Source of the DNA: Lichtheimia corymbifera B2541
Taxonomy: Eukaryota > Mucoromycota > Mucoromycetes > Mucorales > Lichtheimiaceae
DNA length: 64,000 nucleotides
Direction of reading: 5' to 3'
Assembly (NCBI GenBank): GCA_000697475.1
Contig: JNEU01000824.1
Location: 1-64,000, forward strand
Part shown: piece by piece, positions 1 to 10,735 of the stretch
Layout: the number at the start of each line of letters is the position of its first letter
Position numbering within the stretch: the stretch's first letter is position 1
Position numbers and translations under genes: made by a program
The notes under the pieces: model-generated
Databases searched by the model: none
Seen by the model: only the letters and a program-made list of their open reading frames with translations
What the model was told of the DNA's origin: nothing

Positions 1-105
1 GAATAACGATATCCGGTTCATTGAAAAGGGATGAATACGATCGACTTTTGTCTGGGGGTGGCTTGTGGTCCCCTTGTTTTTGATTTTTAGCGGGAAGAGC
101 CATGA

Positions 106-480
106 TTGATCGTGAAACTTGCACACAAGGTGCGCTTCACCCAGTCGAGCAACTTTGCTCGATTGAAGAACCCACGTTTCATTGCAGATTTTGAGATACA
201 GCCATCTTTATGTTTTACATATGCTGTAACCATGATGCCATATGGAAAGTGGTGTTTGTTCATTGTGAAGGAGCTTGACCCTCATAGAGCAGAAGATACG
301 CAGGACGCGCTTGTGCAACACAGCCCATCTGCATGATACTTCACAATGAACAAACACCACTTGCCATATAGCATCACGCTTACAGCATATATAAAAACAT
401 AAAGATGAATGTATCTCAAAACCTTACAATCAAGCATATGGCTTTTATTTGAATGAAGTTGATCAACATGTCGAAGCCCG
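106..480. repeat. Imperfect long inverted repeat
   Basis: The 22 bases at 249-270 are the exact reverse complement of 339-360. Imperfect pairing extends outward on both sides, to roughly 120 on the left and 480 on the right, around a spacer of about 68 bp. The left arm read on the plus strand gives a peptide beginning KLAHKVRF. The right arm carries the same sequence in the opposite orientation with mutations. A third related copy lies at about 3789-3980. The arms look like two head-to-head copies of one decayed repeat unit, not a transposon end pair, because no target duplication is visible. Confidence 0.7.
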
Positions 481-1370
481 ACCTCTGACCAAGTGCCAAA
501 ATGGAGGCGGACAAGTCTCTATTATATTTGGACCATCCCGCATTTAAAATCTCATAATGAAGCATGTGGTTTTAAAATGAATGAAGTTGATCAGCATGAA
601 TCAGCGAACCTTCATGCCAAGTTTCATCTTCGAAATGGGGAATCCCAAGGTAATGCATACTAATCGACATTTCATGAATGTGGGCGGGTGCGGAATTTCC
701 GTCGGTCATAGTGAATCCCACATTATACCCTCCCATTCAAGATTTTCAAATAAAGTATCAGGTCTTTATGAGAACGAAAATGATCAGCATGCCTGCGAGC
801 ACCTTGTGTGAAAGTTTCATCTTTAAAAAAGGGAATCTCAAGGTCATGGGCCGTCCAACCTACATATATTCCTGCATGTTCAACGTCCGGCGCTCCCATT
901 TTTAATCTCACAATGAAGCCTGCGACTTTAATTTGAATGGAGTTGTTCAGCATGTCGTAGCCCACCCGCCTGACCAAGTTTCACGATGGAGATGGACAAT
1001 TGCGGGGGTGTGCACTATGCACCCTACTTGCGCTCCGTCCGTCCTATATTTGGGCCGTCCGATTCATTGAAACATCATAATGAAGCATACGGTTTTTAAA
1101 TGAATGGAGTTGATCAGCATGACTCAGAGAACCTTCTTACCAAGTTTCAAGCTTGAAATGGGGAATCCCAAGATAATACATAGTAAATGACTATTTCATA
1201 AACCCGGCGCTTTCCCAATTTCCGTCCGTTATAGTCAATCCCACATTATGCCCTCCCATTCGAAATTTTTAAATGAAGTGTGGATTCTGTCTTAAGACAA
1301 AGTTGTTCAGCATGTCCTAGAGCATCTTCTCACCAAGTTTGAGGTTGAAATGAGCAATTCCAAGATCATG
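408..1370. repeat. Degenerate tandem repeat array (about 130-195 bp spacing)
   Basis: A module recurs that contains an aatgaag block, then GAGTTG(A/T)TCAGCATG, then ACCAAGTTTCA, then a GAAATGGGG or TGGAGATGG block. Occurrences of the CAGCATG-type core are near 465, 594, 788, 950, 1117 and 1311. Two larger copies, about 541-850 and 1066-1370, align at an offset of about 523 bp and share several blocks in the same order. The units differ by many substitutions and short indels, so this is an old array. No intact reading frame spans it. The reverse strand of 723-977 stays open for 84 codons, which may be a remnant of a former coding sequence. Confidence 0.65.
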
Positions 1371-2717
1371 GATTAGATTTACGGTGTGCATGTATTTGCA
1401 GGGCAGTGCCTGATCTATTAATTTCCAGCTCTTCCACTTGCAGCTACTTCCCTCTTTCTCCCCTTCTCAACTGTTGTCCCATTCAAGTACAACTACTACC
1501 TGCGAACGATTACCCTGCTTCAACTCATCATGTCCATTCTGCAGTTGTCTTGATCCTATTTGTCTTCGACTGAATGGCAACTTCATGACGTGTGTGCTAC
1601 ACTTCTACAGCACCCGCGTTTCTTGAACCACTCCTTCTCTTGCACTTTCCTCGACCACATTCAATCGCAACAGTGTTCATTCCAGCAGCTGCTATTAGCG
1701 ATGTCTTTATTCCATTGTCTCAAACAGCATTCACAGCTTTGTCACTCTTCTACAACACATGCTCTTTCACACTTGTCTGCAGCGACCAAACGTAGCAGCT
1801 GTTGCTATTAACAAGGTGTTTCCTCCATTGTCTCAAGTTACATGCGGCAACTTGCTTTGATACATACGGTTACCAATGGATGGGATGCCATATCAGCTAT
1901 TAAATCTACCACAATACATGCAATCTTCACCTGGTTGAACTGCGCTGGAAGAGAATGACCAGCAGCCGGATGGTGAGGGGAGCATGTCGTCAGCAATCAC
2001 ATGGCTATCTTGAACCAAGCGCGGTGATGAGAAGTTCTGGAATGTTGCTTTGGTTACTTGGCGCGTCGTCAGAAGGAACGATCACGTGGATACGGCTGAG
2101 GATGATGATTGATGGATGGAATTGACGAAATGGATGATATCTTGGCGAAAGGTGCTTTACAGCCATGGATGCTATTGGAATACTCAAGTAATGCATGCAG
2201 CAGCTATTTTGGAATCATGCATGAAGGATGTTTATGACGGCAGCAACCAAGAATACAATGACACCATTATCCCTGCTGCCTTGATGTGATTCACCCGTAT
2301 CTTAGTTTGTTTGCTAGCATCCACATTATCACGTCCTATTCTTTCTATTTGTTCATTGAATGAAAATCGGATTCAATCTAATCAGCTCAAATGTGGAAGG
2401 TGTGGGTCACTTGAATGGTTTCTGGATTGAAAGGGCGGATAGAAGGAACTTGGAAGGTTGGAAAGCGAGACTGGATCATTTGCATCATCCTACGTGATGC
2501 TTTAATTCTTTTGTCACAGCTTCCTAGTTCACGTACTGATGTAGACCAAAGGCAGGGATGCTTCTCGAACGCTTGTGTTGTAAGATGCTATGTAATAATT
2601 GGGAAGTGATGATACCCAGCAATGCTGCTTACCAAGTACGTAAAAAGCTTGTTCATTGTCAGCTTACTTCAAGAAAAAGCGAGCTGTAGTAGGAGCCTTT
2701 CCACATAGGTCACCACA
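1371..2717. other. Gene-poor stretch, no supported gene
   Basis: No reading frame here shows a recognisable domain, and none has convincing splice structure. The stretch 1430-1850 is pyrimidine-rich on the plus strand and has a weak internal duplication around TCCATTGTCTCAA (about 1711 and 1822). It may be decayed repeat or pseudogene sequence. Nothing else is supported. Confidence 0.5.
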
Positions 2718-2720
2718 ATA

Positions 2721-3664
2721 CACTACGGGAAAAAAAATCGGTGAAAAGGGTGAAAGTATGGTGATCTTGGTTCAATTTGGGTGATTTTGACAATCACCAA
2801 TTTGATGGGTTAAATGTGGGTGACTTTTTCACCGGATTTTAACCAACATCACCAATAGAACCCCAGTGGTGATATGGGTGAAAAGCAGGTGACCGTATCC
2901 CCTGAAAATCATCATTTTCCCCAAGAAATCACCGTTGGTTACCGCTGGTCATTTTTCGGTTACAGCAAATCACCCAAATACAACCCAAATCCCCCAACTT
3001 TAACCACTGGTGATTCGATGGGGATTTGGGTGAATAATGAGTGAATGATATCACCAAATATCACCCACATAACCCGAAAATAACCTTTCGACTCTACATC
3101 CCAAAAACACAGCTTAAATAATTTTACAGTACGAGTACAATACTTTTAACATGCTCCTTGTCATTACAATCCTTCATTGGAGCTTTTGGATGCCAAGTTG
3201 CTATGCTTAAACAAACTCCGCCAGTGACAGAAACGGTGGAATTTTCGAGATTTTGTATATGAAACGTGGGCATCTAACCTTCCCAATCGCGATCCAATTA
3301 CTTTAGGTCATGTGTGCCTGGGGTAAGGGAGGGGTGTGGGTGGTCATTGTATAAGTGTGGCAAGGTCTCGCACTGGCACGGGCTGCATAACCCAGTAGAG
3401 TAGCGGGCACTTGTCAACTCCGATTGACCTGACCCTCAGTGTACTGGCCTTTGGTGGCTGACTGATGGGATAGCTATGCTGGATGCAATGAACCGATTAC
3501 GCTGTGGGTGATTTTGGTGAAATTATGGTGAAATTATGGTTATATTTGGGGGATAATGGTGGTTCTATGGTGAAAAACCGGTGATCTACGGGGGGTTTTG
3601 AATATTTTCACCCACCAGCGGGTGATTTTTGGGTGATTTTTTCACCAACTTTTTTCCCGTAGTG
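2721..3664. mobile_element. Non-autonomous CACTA-type DNA transposon
   Basis: The left end reads CACTACGGGAAAAAA, and the right end is its exact reverse complement over 15 bases, ending ...CCCGTAGTG. Pairing continues imperfectly with GGTGAAAA next to both ends, giving a terminal inverted repeat of about 27 bp. The trinucleotide ATA flanks both sides (2718-2720 and 3665-3667), matching the 3-bp target duplication typical of the CACTA (EnSpm/CMC) superfamily. The outer 350 bp on the left and about 170 bp on the right are dense in GGTGATTTT / TCACC motifs, as expected for subterminal transposase-binding repeats. The 944-bp element has no transposase frame, so it must depend on an autonomous copy elsewhere. 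Confidence 0.85.
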
Positions 3665-3667
3665 ATA

Positions 3668-4513
3668 GGTGGACCCATACGCAGACCAGGGCAAAGGTCC
3701 ATCATGCGTTATCCACCAATGGGGTCAACCCAATCAGATGTGTTACACAAGCCTGTCCCTCTGCATCTTTTGCTCTCTCAGGGACTAACTACTTCACAAT
3801 AAACAAAGACCACTTCCATGTAGCATCATGCTAGTAGCATATGTAGTGAAAACATAAAGACAGCCATATCTCGAAATCTTACAATGAAGGTGATCTTTAA
3901 TAGAACAAAGTTGCTCAGCGGAGTCAACAGGATCTCGTGTGCAAGTTTCACGATGGAGGTGGGCATCCGCAGATTTCGCCATGCCTAGTATACCGTTTTT
4001 AAAGCATGCATGCGCCGTGGTTATGATGATACCATACTTATCAACGATACCAACAACCCGCTATCCATATACAGCTGTTGATGGATATCCAACGAATGAT
4101 ATCTATGCATGCCGCAAAAAGAAAAGATTAGTTTGGTGATCAATATGGGATACTACAATGATATTAGTAGGCTTTCCACAAATCGACCGATTGGTGTATC
4201 CACATGTCATTATAAAGTCGACTGCTGCTGGTGATCCATGCATGCGCTATTACCTTCCCATATTATGTTTGATCCATCATACAAATGTGCCTCTGTGTAT
4301 CATACTTCCATCATCGAGCCCCCTCATTCAATAAGATACAGCAAACAATGCCACTATCTAACGAGCCGTAACAGTTACACACATTGGGAAAATCCGCACT
4401 AAGCATGTTTTAATCCAAATGTACACATATATTGTGGGTAAAAAAGAAGGGAATCCTTGATGATGGGAATATTGAACACTAGGGTATGGAAATCCAAACT
4501 ATTATGCTGCTGG
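3668..4513. repeat. Extra copy of the degenerate repeat, then unassigned sequence
   Basis: Positions about 3789-3980 match the right arm of the 106-480 inverted repeat: CTTCACAATaAACAAa, then a CATAAAGA block, then AAGTTTCACGATGGAG. This is a further dispersed copy on the plus strand, so the CACTA element at 2721-3664 lies between copies of this repeat family. From about 4000 to 4513 I see no gene and no clear repeat. Confidence 0.55.
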
Positions 4514-6054
4514 TCAAATAGTGAACCAATCAAGGCCACTTGTTCCTAGTTCTTTGGCTTCCTTGATGATGATATAGACGATATCCTTTAATGATCGGCT
4601 TTCATTGAATTCGTTGTTTAAGCTATATGGCGGCAATGCATGCATGTCTTGTTGTTGAGCGTCGATGCGGACCCGTTGTTGACGTTGCTGTAAGAAATGA
4701 TTGATATCATGTCGTATATTATTATTGGTGTTGAAGATGTGAGTAGGGAGGTTTGGTGGTCGTAATGTTATACGCCGAATTGTCCTTCGCTCGAAGCCTT
4801 GGATGTGTCTACGAATAATCTGAAACTCGATGGCTACATTACAACAATGATATGTAAATAATCATGATTTGACGTACTACTTTTGAACAATACTTACGAC
4901 TGGCCAAGTCGTCGTCGGATTCTTCATTGAGCACAAATGGATCCTGCTCGGAAGGTTGTGACAATAAGTCATCATCACTTTGATGCTGTTGCTGCAGTTG
5001 TTGTTGTTGTTGTTGTTGCCGTTGCATAGAAGAGTGAGGCTTTTCGAGAACATCCAGAGTAAGTTTCTTGACAACGATGCCTTTGTCAGCTCGTCGGGCG
5101 TCAAGGCGTTCAAGGACAGGACAATGTATGACCATAAGCCATATCAACTTGGTTGTCACCCATTCACATCGCTGCACACTGATATCCTTTAGATGGCTGC
5201 ATTCAATTCCCAAGAGCTCAATCACCGATTCGATTGTGATAGGTATCTGAGTAAGGTCACGCTGGATGGCATAGTGTTGTAATGTCGAAACATATTCACC
5301 GGTTTCAGCGATCATGTTGTCATGGATAAGGGTGGTATATGCCAGATCAAGTTTTGTGAGATTCTTGCATGACAAGGCGAGCTGTCTCAGTGATGAGGTG
5401 GTGACGAGTACGGCATTTGCGCCCATCATTCGGCGATGTTCTGTGGTGTTGTTGGTTATGGTAAAGGTACCTCTGCGTGCCACTTCACTCTCTTGTCCCA
5501 ATTGCTGTAGTCTTCTTTGATCCATTGACTCCCCATACTCCAACGGTTGAAGGGCTGTCGATCGTGTAATCGTATCTACATATTATCCATTGCATATTAG
5601 CATATAGACGACAGCAAGATAATGGAGGATCAAATGACTCACTGTATTCCCTTGAAGCAAATAAACACACGCTTTGTACGTGTGCACCATAATCGAGCAT
5701 TTTCTTTGTGCGTGTCAATGTGACAATGAATGTAGCCCACCTGTAAGTATCCGCAATCTTTGCATGTCGATATAGCAAGGGCGATACACATGCCATCCAA
5801 CTCCTACACACCATCGATATCGCATAAAGCGTCGTTTGAGAATCCGTGAGATATGAAAAGATCTCCAATAGTAGTTCAGGGGGTAGTTGCAATACCATTG
5901 CTGATGCTGATTGTCGACTCGTGTTCAAGAGGGGTGGTGGTTGAAGAGGTTGAAGAGGACTACCAAGGAGGCTGGAATGAGTTGCACACCAGAAGAGGTA
6001 ATCTGCTCGATGTACTTTTAGAATGCCGTTGTCAAGTGGAGCACTGGTTTTCAT
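4514..6054 (-). CDS. F-box protein with leucine-rich-repeat-like region
   Basis: Three exons (5643-6054, 4898-5575, 4514-4833) join in frame to a 469-residue protein. An F-box lies near residues 54-95 (LPPELLLEIFSYLTD... VCRSW), the typical Skp1-binding module of SCF ubiquitin ligases. The middle has weak AMN1-like leucine-rich repeats (LKDISVQRCEWV, LERLDARR), the usual substrate-binding platform. A poly-Gln tract (coding strand near 4990-5020) and an acidic stretch follow. Both introns are short with GT-AG ends (GTGAGT, GTAAGT donors). Substrate is unknown. The gene is divergent from cyclin L across about 440 bp. The start is the first in-frame ATG; a later start at the Met just before the F-box (MVLQLPPE) is possible. 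Confidence 0.8.
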
Positions 6055-6491
6055 CAGCTATTTGAACGAGTTGAAGAATAAAGAAAGTATCGAACCTGTT
6101 TACAAATAGAACCAAGGATATCAAGTATGGGTGTTGTATTGAGAAGCAAGGAGGTTAAAAAAAGTCAGCATTATGCACATTGACATGTCACACCCTATTG
6201 CCATGACTACAGTAGTACCCTATGGCTACCATCACCTATGTGCACATTGCACACATTCACTTCAGTATTATATCTATACAAAGACTTGCTGTTGCTATAT
6301 AAAGGTCATTGATATGACATTTATTTCTTGCTCACTAGATTTATATGGATAGGGTGAATGAAAGAATGCTATACTACAAGGCCACGTCAAAATGGAATGT
6401 CTGGTCGCATTTTCGTGCCAATGCTAAGTATGTTTTTGATAGAAACTATGCATCAAGGAGTGGGTAATTGAGCGCGTGTGCATAGTCATTC
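6055..6491. promoter_or_regulatory. Divergent intergenic region, F-box / cyclin L
   Basis: About 440 bp separate two genes transcribed away from each other, so promoters of both must lie here. I could not assign specific transcription-factor sites. A short ATATAAAGG element at about 6297 is TATA-like. Confidence 0.4.
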
Positions 6492-7610
6492 TTGGATATG
6501 GTCAATTGGAGGTTTCTCTCAGACGACGGAGAAGTCTTTTGTTCGTACACAACTGTACAGCTATCCACCTACTCAATGCAGAACGCCATTGCAACGTTGG
6601 AACAACTCGAAAATGTGCCCTCACGCAAAGACGGCATCTCGGAAGAACAGGAAGAACAGCTTCGAATGTTTGGCTGCGAATTGATCCAGAGTGCCGGCAT
6701 CTTACTCAAGTTGTAAGCTTCCCTTGAACACGCTTTTACATCAGTGAAGAACGATCAGTCACTCATCGACGCGTTGCTAGGCCACAGGTAGCCATGGGTA
6801 CAGCACAAGTACTGTTTCAACGCTTTTATTATATGGCGAGTCTTAAGCAGTTTGGTATATTGGTATGCATAGGGAATACAAATTGTTGATGCACAGGATC
6901 ATTCACATGTATATGTGCTCTACTAGGAGATAGCTATGGGTGCCGTATTCCTAGCAGCCAAGGTGGAAGAATCTTTTACTCGATTATCCTATGTTGTTAC
7001 TGTATTCGATCATCTTTTACGACGAACAAGGAATGAGCCAATGTATCCACCACTTGATCAATTCTCACAGGTAAATCTGAAATGGTTGATTGGAATAATC
7101 TCGATTGATTGACTGATGCATGCCTCATGGATTTAGCGGGCCTACGAATTGAAAAACATGATCGTCGCTAGCGAGATGCAAATCTTAAAGCACCTTGGAT
7201 TCCATGTTCACGTTCAACTTCCTTATGGTGTATTGATCAACTACTTGCGTATCCTTGGACAAGAAGAAAATCAAGCAGTGGCCAGCAGGGCATGGAATTA
7301 TTTGAATGATGGGTGAGCTGCTACCATTCATTGAAAATACTGAAGGAATCTTACTGACATTTTACCATCCAGGTTACGCACCAAGGTATATGCAACATAT
7401 GACCCGCCTGTCATTGCTTGTGCAGCTATTTGGATGGCCTGCTGTGAAAAGGAAATCAAGCTTCCTGACGGATGGTGGTTGTTATTCGATACTGCCTATG
7501 ACGACCTTACCAATGCAGCAAAGTTGATCCGCCGAGTGTATTATGCAAAGTTGGATCGGCAGCATTTGCCATTATATGCTCACGAGATGGATAAATGGCT
7601 CGCCAAATAA
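6492..7610 (+). CDS. Cyclin L-like protein
   Basis: Five exons (6492-6712, 6781-6862, 6927-7070, 7137-7312, 7373-7610) give about 286 residues. The series GCELIQSAGILLKLPQVAMG, FLAAKVEES, QILKHLGFHVHV and WNYLNDGLRTKVY matches the two cyclin boxes of cyclin L, which pairs with CDK11-type kinases in pre-mRNA splicing and transcription. The LRTKVY segment and the conserved PQVAM sequence separate it from cyclins C and K. The protein ends soon after the second cyclin fold (DKWLAK) and lacks the long Arg-Ser tail of animal cyclin L. The start is uncertain: ATG at 6492 is the first in the open frame, and 6498 or a later Met (MQNAIATLEQ) are alternatives. Confidence 0.85.
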
Positions 7611-7850
7611 CATCAGCAACAGCAACAAAGTCTAGATTACATGTACATACACCTCTCTCACTCGGTCTTTTGCTTTTCTCACAAACCCCCTTTATTTCAA
7701 TTCACCTCCTGTGTTTCCAACATTACATTCCCAATGCCATTACATCATTCTACTACTCTTTTTTTTTACACAAAAGTGAATTTTTATTGCACACATTACT
7801 ATTTTGTTTAATTGTATAGAGTACTACACGTTGATTGAAGAAAAAAGGAA

Positions 7851-9194
7851 TTATAGATCCATGTTGAGTTGGGCATGATAGGATCGTACAGTGGAACGTG
7901 AAGGCCGTGGTACGACAATAGGAGAAGGGGTTGCTGCAGCACCAGCAGCAGGTGCTGCTGTTGATACTGTGGATGTCCTCCGTGGTAATGCTGTTGCTGT
8001 TGCTGGTGGTAATTCTGGTAAACGTTGTTGCGATAGGAGGTGGCGTGCTTGATTCTCGTCAACCGTGATGCTAGTAGTATCCGACGGTGATGACTGGTTC
8101 ACCACATGGTGCGTTGTTGGCATTGTAGATTCTTGGTTGTTGACCATATCTTGAATAGGGCGGCTAAATGCCAACTGCGGTAAATAATGTGGAGTGGACT
8201 GAGTCGTTGTTGGTGATGGTTGTTGTTGCTGTTGACCTTGCATGTCGTCCACTTTATTATCTCCTCCTCCTCTTTCATTTGAAGGTGTGGATCGGCTGAC
8301 AAATGGCACAGGCGGCAACGTTTCTTGCTGTGACATGTCGATACCGCTTATCAAGTTACTAGTGTGGAAACTAGGGCTAAATGCCAGCTGAGGCGCGTAT
8401 TGAAGCGAGTTGCGTACGTTAGATGCTGTTACTGCGCTATTAGGTGGTGAAGGTTGCTGCTTTTCAATATCGTGCTTCGTCATATCAAAGGCACTATAAC
8501 TCGTTGGACTATAAGCAAGTTGAGGTGCGTATTGTACTGCCTTGTTGGTAGTGCATGCTGCTGTAGGTGAAGGTGGTTGTAGCAGCTGTTGGTTCTTCCC
8601 CGATTCAGCCCCTGATGTTGGTTGCTCCTTTTTGTCGTGTTCATCATATCCCACGTCGTATGGTGGCGGCAATGTTGATGGACAAGTGGATAAAGTATCA
8701 CTGTACCAGCTTTCTCGTATTCCCCATCCTCGTTTACCACCACCAACACCACGACCTTGTTGGTTATTGTTTTGACGTGCTCGACGTCTTGAACGCTTTA
8801 CGCTTGTAAAAAGAATGATCGCCATCAACAAAACAGTAAATCCTCCCAAGGTGCCTAGCATAGTTCCCACAAGATTATCATTGACTTGCTTGCCGCTAGA
8901 TGAATCCGTGATTATAGGAACCGAAGGTGTAATAGATGCCGCGGTTGTTGTTGGTGTTATAGCACTAGGAATAAAAGGCATACTGGTGGATGGCACATAT
9001 CGGCTAACTGGTATCGCGTCGTGTGCTGGATTATAGATTTGAATAAAAGGGGAATGATCACTGATACTCGATGTCGTCGGTTTAATCGCTGTCGTTGGTG
9101 TAGGATGGTGATGGTGATGATGCGATGATGTAGTATGGTGATTTTTTTGATGCTTTGTAGAATGATGCGTGTTCTTTTTGGAGGTTTCTGACAT
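7851..9194 (-). CDS. Single-pass membrane protein with repeated YAPQLAFSP motif
   Basis: An uninterrupted frame encodes 447 residues. The N-terminal ~100 residues are rich in Ser, Thr, Pro and His with no obvious signal peptide. One hydrophobic segment follows (about residues 105-130, GTLGGFTVLLMAIILF), bounded by a basic stop-transfer stretch (KRSRRRAR). The long C-terminal part is low-complexity but carries three spaced copies of a motif near YAPQLAFSP (encoded near 8530, 8395 and 8185). The layout recalls fungal Ser/Thr-rich cell-surface or wall-sensor proteins (N-out, C-in), but no known domain is visible. The short 3' spacing to cyclin L (240 bp) implies convergent transcripts. Function not recognised. 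Confidence 0.65.
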   Translation of the reverse strand: MSETSKKNTHHSTKHQKNHHTTSSHHHHHHPTPTTAIKPTTSSISDHSPFIQIYNPAHDAIPVSRYVPSTSMPFIPSAITPTTTAASITPSVPIITDSSSGKQVNDNLVGTMLGTLGGFTVLLMAIILFTSVKRSRRRARQNNNQQGRGVGGGKRGWGIRESWYSDTLSTCPSTLPPPYDVGYDEHDKKEQPTSGAESGKNQQLLQPPSPTAACTTNKAVQYAPQLAYSPTSYSAFDMTKHDIEKQQPSPPNSAVTASNVRNSLQYAPQLAFSPSFHTSNLISGIDMSQQETLPPVPFVSRSTPSNERGGGDNKVDDMQGQQQQQPSPTTTQSTPHYLPQLAFSRPIQDMVNNQESTMPTTHHVVNQSSPSDTTSITVDENQARHLLSQQRLPELPPATATALPRRTSTVSTAAPAAGAAATPSPIVVPRPSRSTVRSYHAQLNMDL

Positions 9195-9998
9195 GGATCA
9201 AGTCGAAGACAGGGATGAGAGGGGAAACATCCGTTCAATGGAGAAAGGATATGCTGAAATCAATAAATAATGCCATTCTACGAAGCGCAAAATTCTGATG
9301 CATCATCCACCATTAGAGCGGGCAGTATTGGATAAGAGCTAAGCAACTCCTCGAGGGGGGGTACATGTCACATCTCCTTAAACCTGCCCTTGATCTCTTT
9401 AAAGCTCCTCCCCCCATCTACACTAACTGGCGCATTGTTGCCCATCAATGGCTACAATGAGCCATTCATCTCTTTATTTCAATATCAACATTCTTAAGCT
9501 TAATGAGAATAAAAGAAATGTAATGACAAATGTACATTTATTCCATGCATGTATGATTGCTACGTTTGTACGGAAGGCGGATCGACAATCGTTGCAAAAG
9601 TGACACTTGAAATATGTAAATAGTGAAGCAGCGGACCTTTTAGCTGTCTGTGCATGAACATGCAAAACAAATGTTGCTCTTGTTCGTTGCTAAAAAGTAT
9701 ATGCAATGTGATCACCATAGCTTCCAATTTGCATAAAGTAGTAAAAATGTGGGTCGATTGATATCTCATGTGTTACAAGAAGGTGTCAATGTCGCCATCA
9801 AAGCATCTCTAATCAGGGATCACACACTCGAAAACTGCAGTGCATTATACGTCGTTAATAATGGTTGATTCAATTGGATTTATGTACTTTTTCCAAAGAA
9901 AAGGAGTTGGATGCGAATATAACATTGTGGTCTGAATGCGTGGATGGGTAGTATTGGAAGGAAGAAGCAAGTATATCTTGGATAGGGTAATGTGGTGA
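9195..9998. other. Intergenic, no supported gene
   Basis: It holds the upstream region of the membrane-protein gene and the 3' side of the bHLH gene, both on the minus strand. Open frames here are short and without domain features. The first 150 bases upstream of 9194 probably contain the promoter, but no motif is certain. Confidence 0.4.
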
Positions 9999-10735
9999 TC
10001 ATCTGCCAAGAACCGAATAAGCCAATTCATCTTCGGAGGACTACATGAGAAAAGAGTCGTTGAATAAAAAGCCATAGTGAATGTGTTTCCCAGCAAGATA
10101 TTTACATCATCGTCATAGCTTGGCTCACCAAGTTGTTCCTGCAAACTTCGAACCTGGTTTTTGAGGTCATTCTTGGTTGATACCAGATGTCGAATATGCT
10201 CCACAGCTAAGAATGACACTTGTTAGCCTTATGAAGATCCCAATACCAAGTCCATTCACTTACATTTCTGCAAGATCAAAGCTTCACTCCGATTGCCTTG
10301 ACTCAATGCTGGTACCACTTCAATTAGCTGCTCGAATCCAAGTCTGATATTTTGCCTCCGTTTTTGTTCTGATGCAATATGGTTGGCCTTCTTTTCAGCT
10401 TCACTCAATAGTTCATGGGGTGCTTTCCGTGGTCGACGCTGTTTCCTAGGTTGTGGTTGTTGCTGTGTTGGTGTGGGAGTACTGCTGGATGTCGATGTAT
10501 CATCATCTTTGACATCGATTTCTTCAATAGCTCGCTTTTTTCCCGTAGTTGGAGATAACTGCTCAGACTCAATAGAGTTCTCGCGTCGTTCGTTGTTGAA
10601 TTGATCTACAAGATGGGTTAGCATGGGTATGTAGAGAGAACTCCTTCCCACGGTATTACAATACTGACCTGGCAATGGTGAAGAAGTTGAGTTTTGTAGC
10701 GGTTGCTGTGTGTCCAAAGTGTTCAATGACTCCAT
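9999..10735 (-). CDS. bHLH transcription factor
   Basis: Four exons (10669-10735, 10264-10605, 10106-10206, 9999-10040) give 183 residues. The DNA-binding region reads ANHIASEQKRRQNIRLGFEQ, a basic region with the Glu/Arg E-box-contacting residues, followed by a loop (VVPALSQGNRS) and helix 2 (ALILQKSVEHIRHLV), with a short coiled coil after it. An acidic/Ser region and a nuclear-localisation-like basic run (KQRRPRK) lie upstream. Spacing resembles small Ino4/Myc-type fungal bHLH proteins that act as dimers. The first intron (10606-10668) is 63 bp with a good TGCTAAC branch point and no in-frame stop, so retention would keep the frame. The final intron leads to a short acidic end (DDSSEDELAY). 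Target genes unknown. Confidence 0.85.

Noticed and set aside
723..977. 84-codon minus-strand frame in the tandem repeat array
   Set aside because: It is built of repeat modules whose other copies carry stops; it is kept only as a remnant in the repeat description.
3340..3460. Possible tRNA or 5S-like sequence in the core of the CACTA element
   Set aside because: GC-richer and unlike the flanks, but no B-box (GGTTCGANNCC) or cloverleaf could be found by eye.
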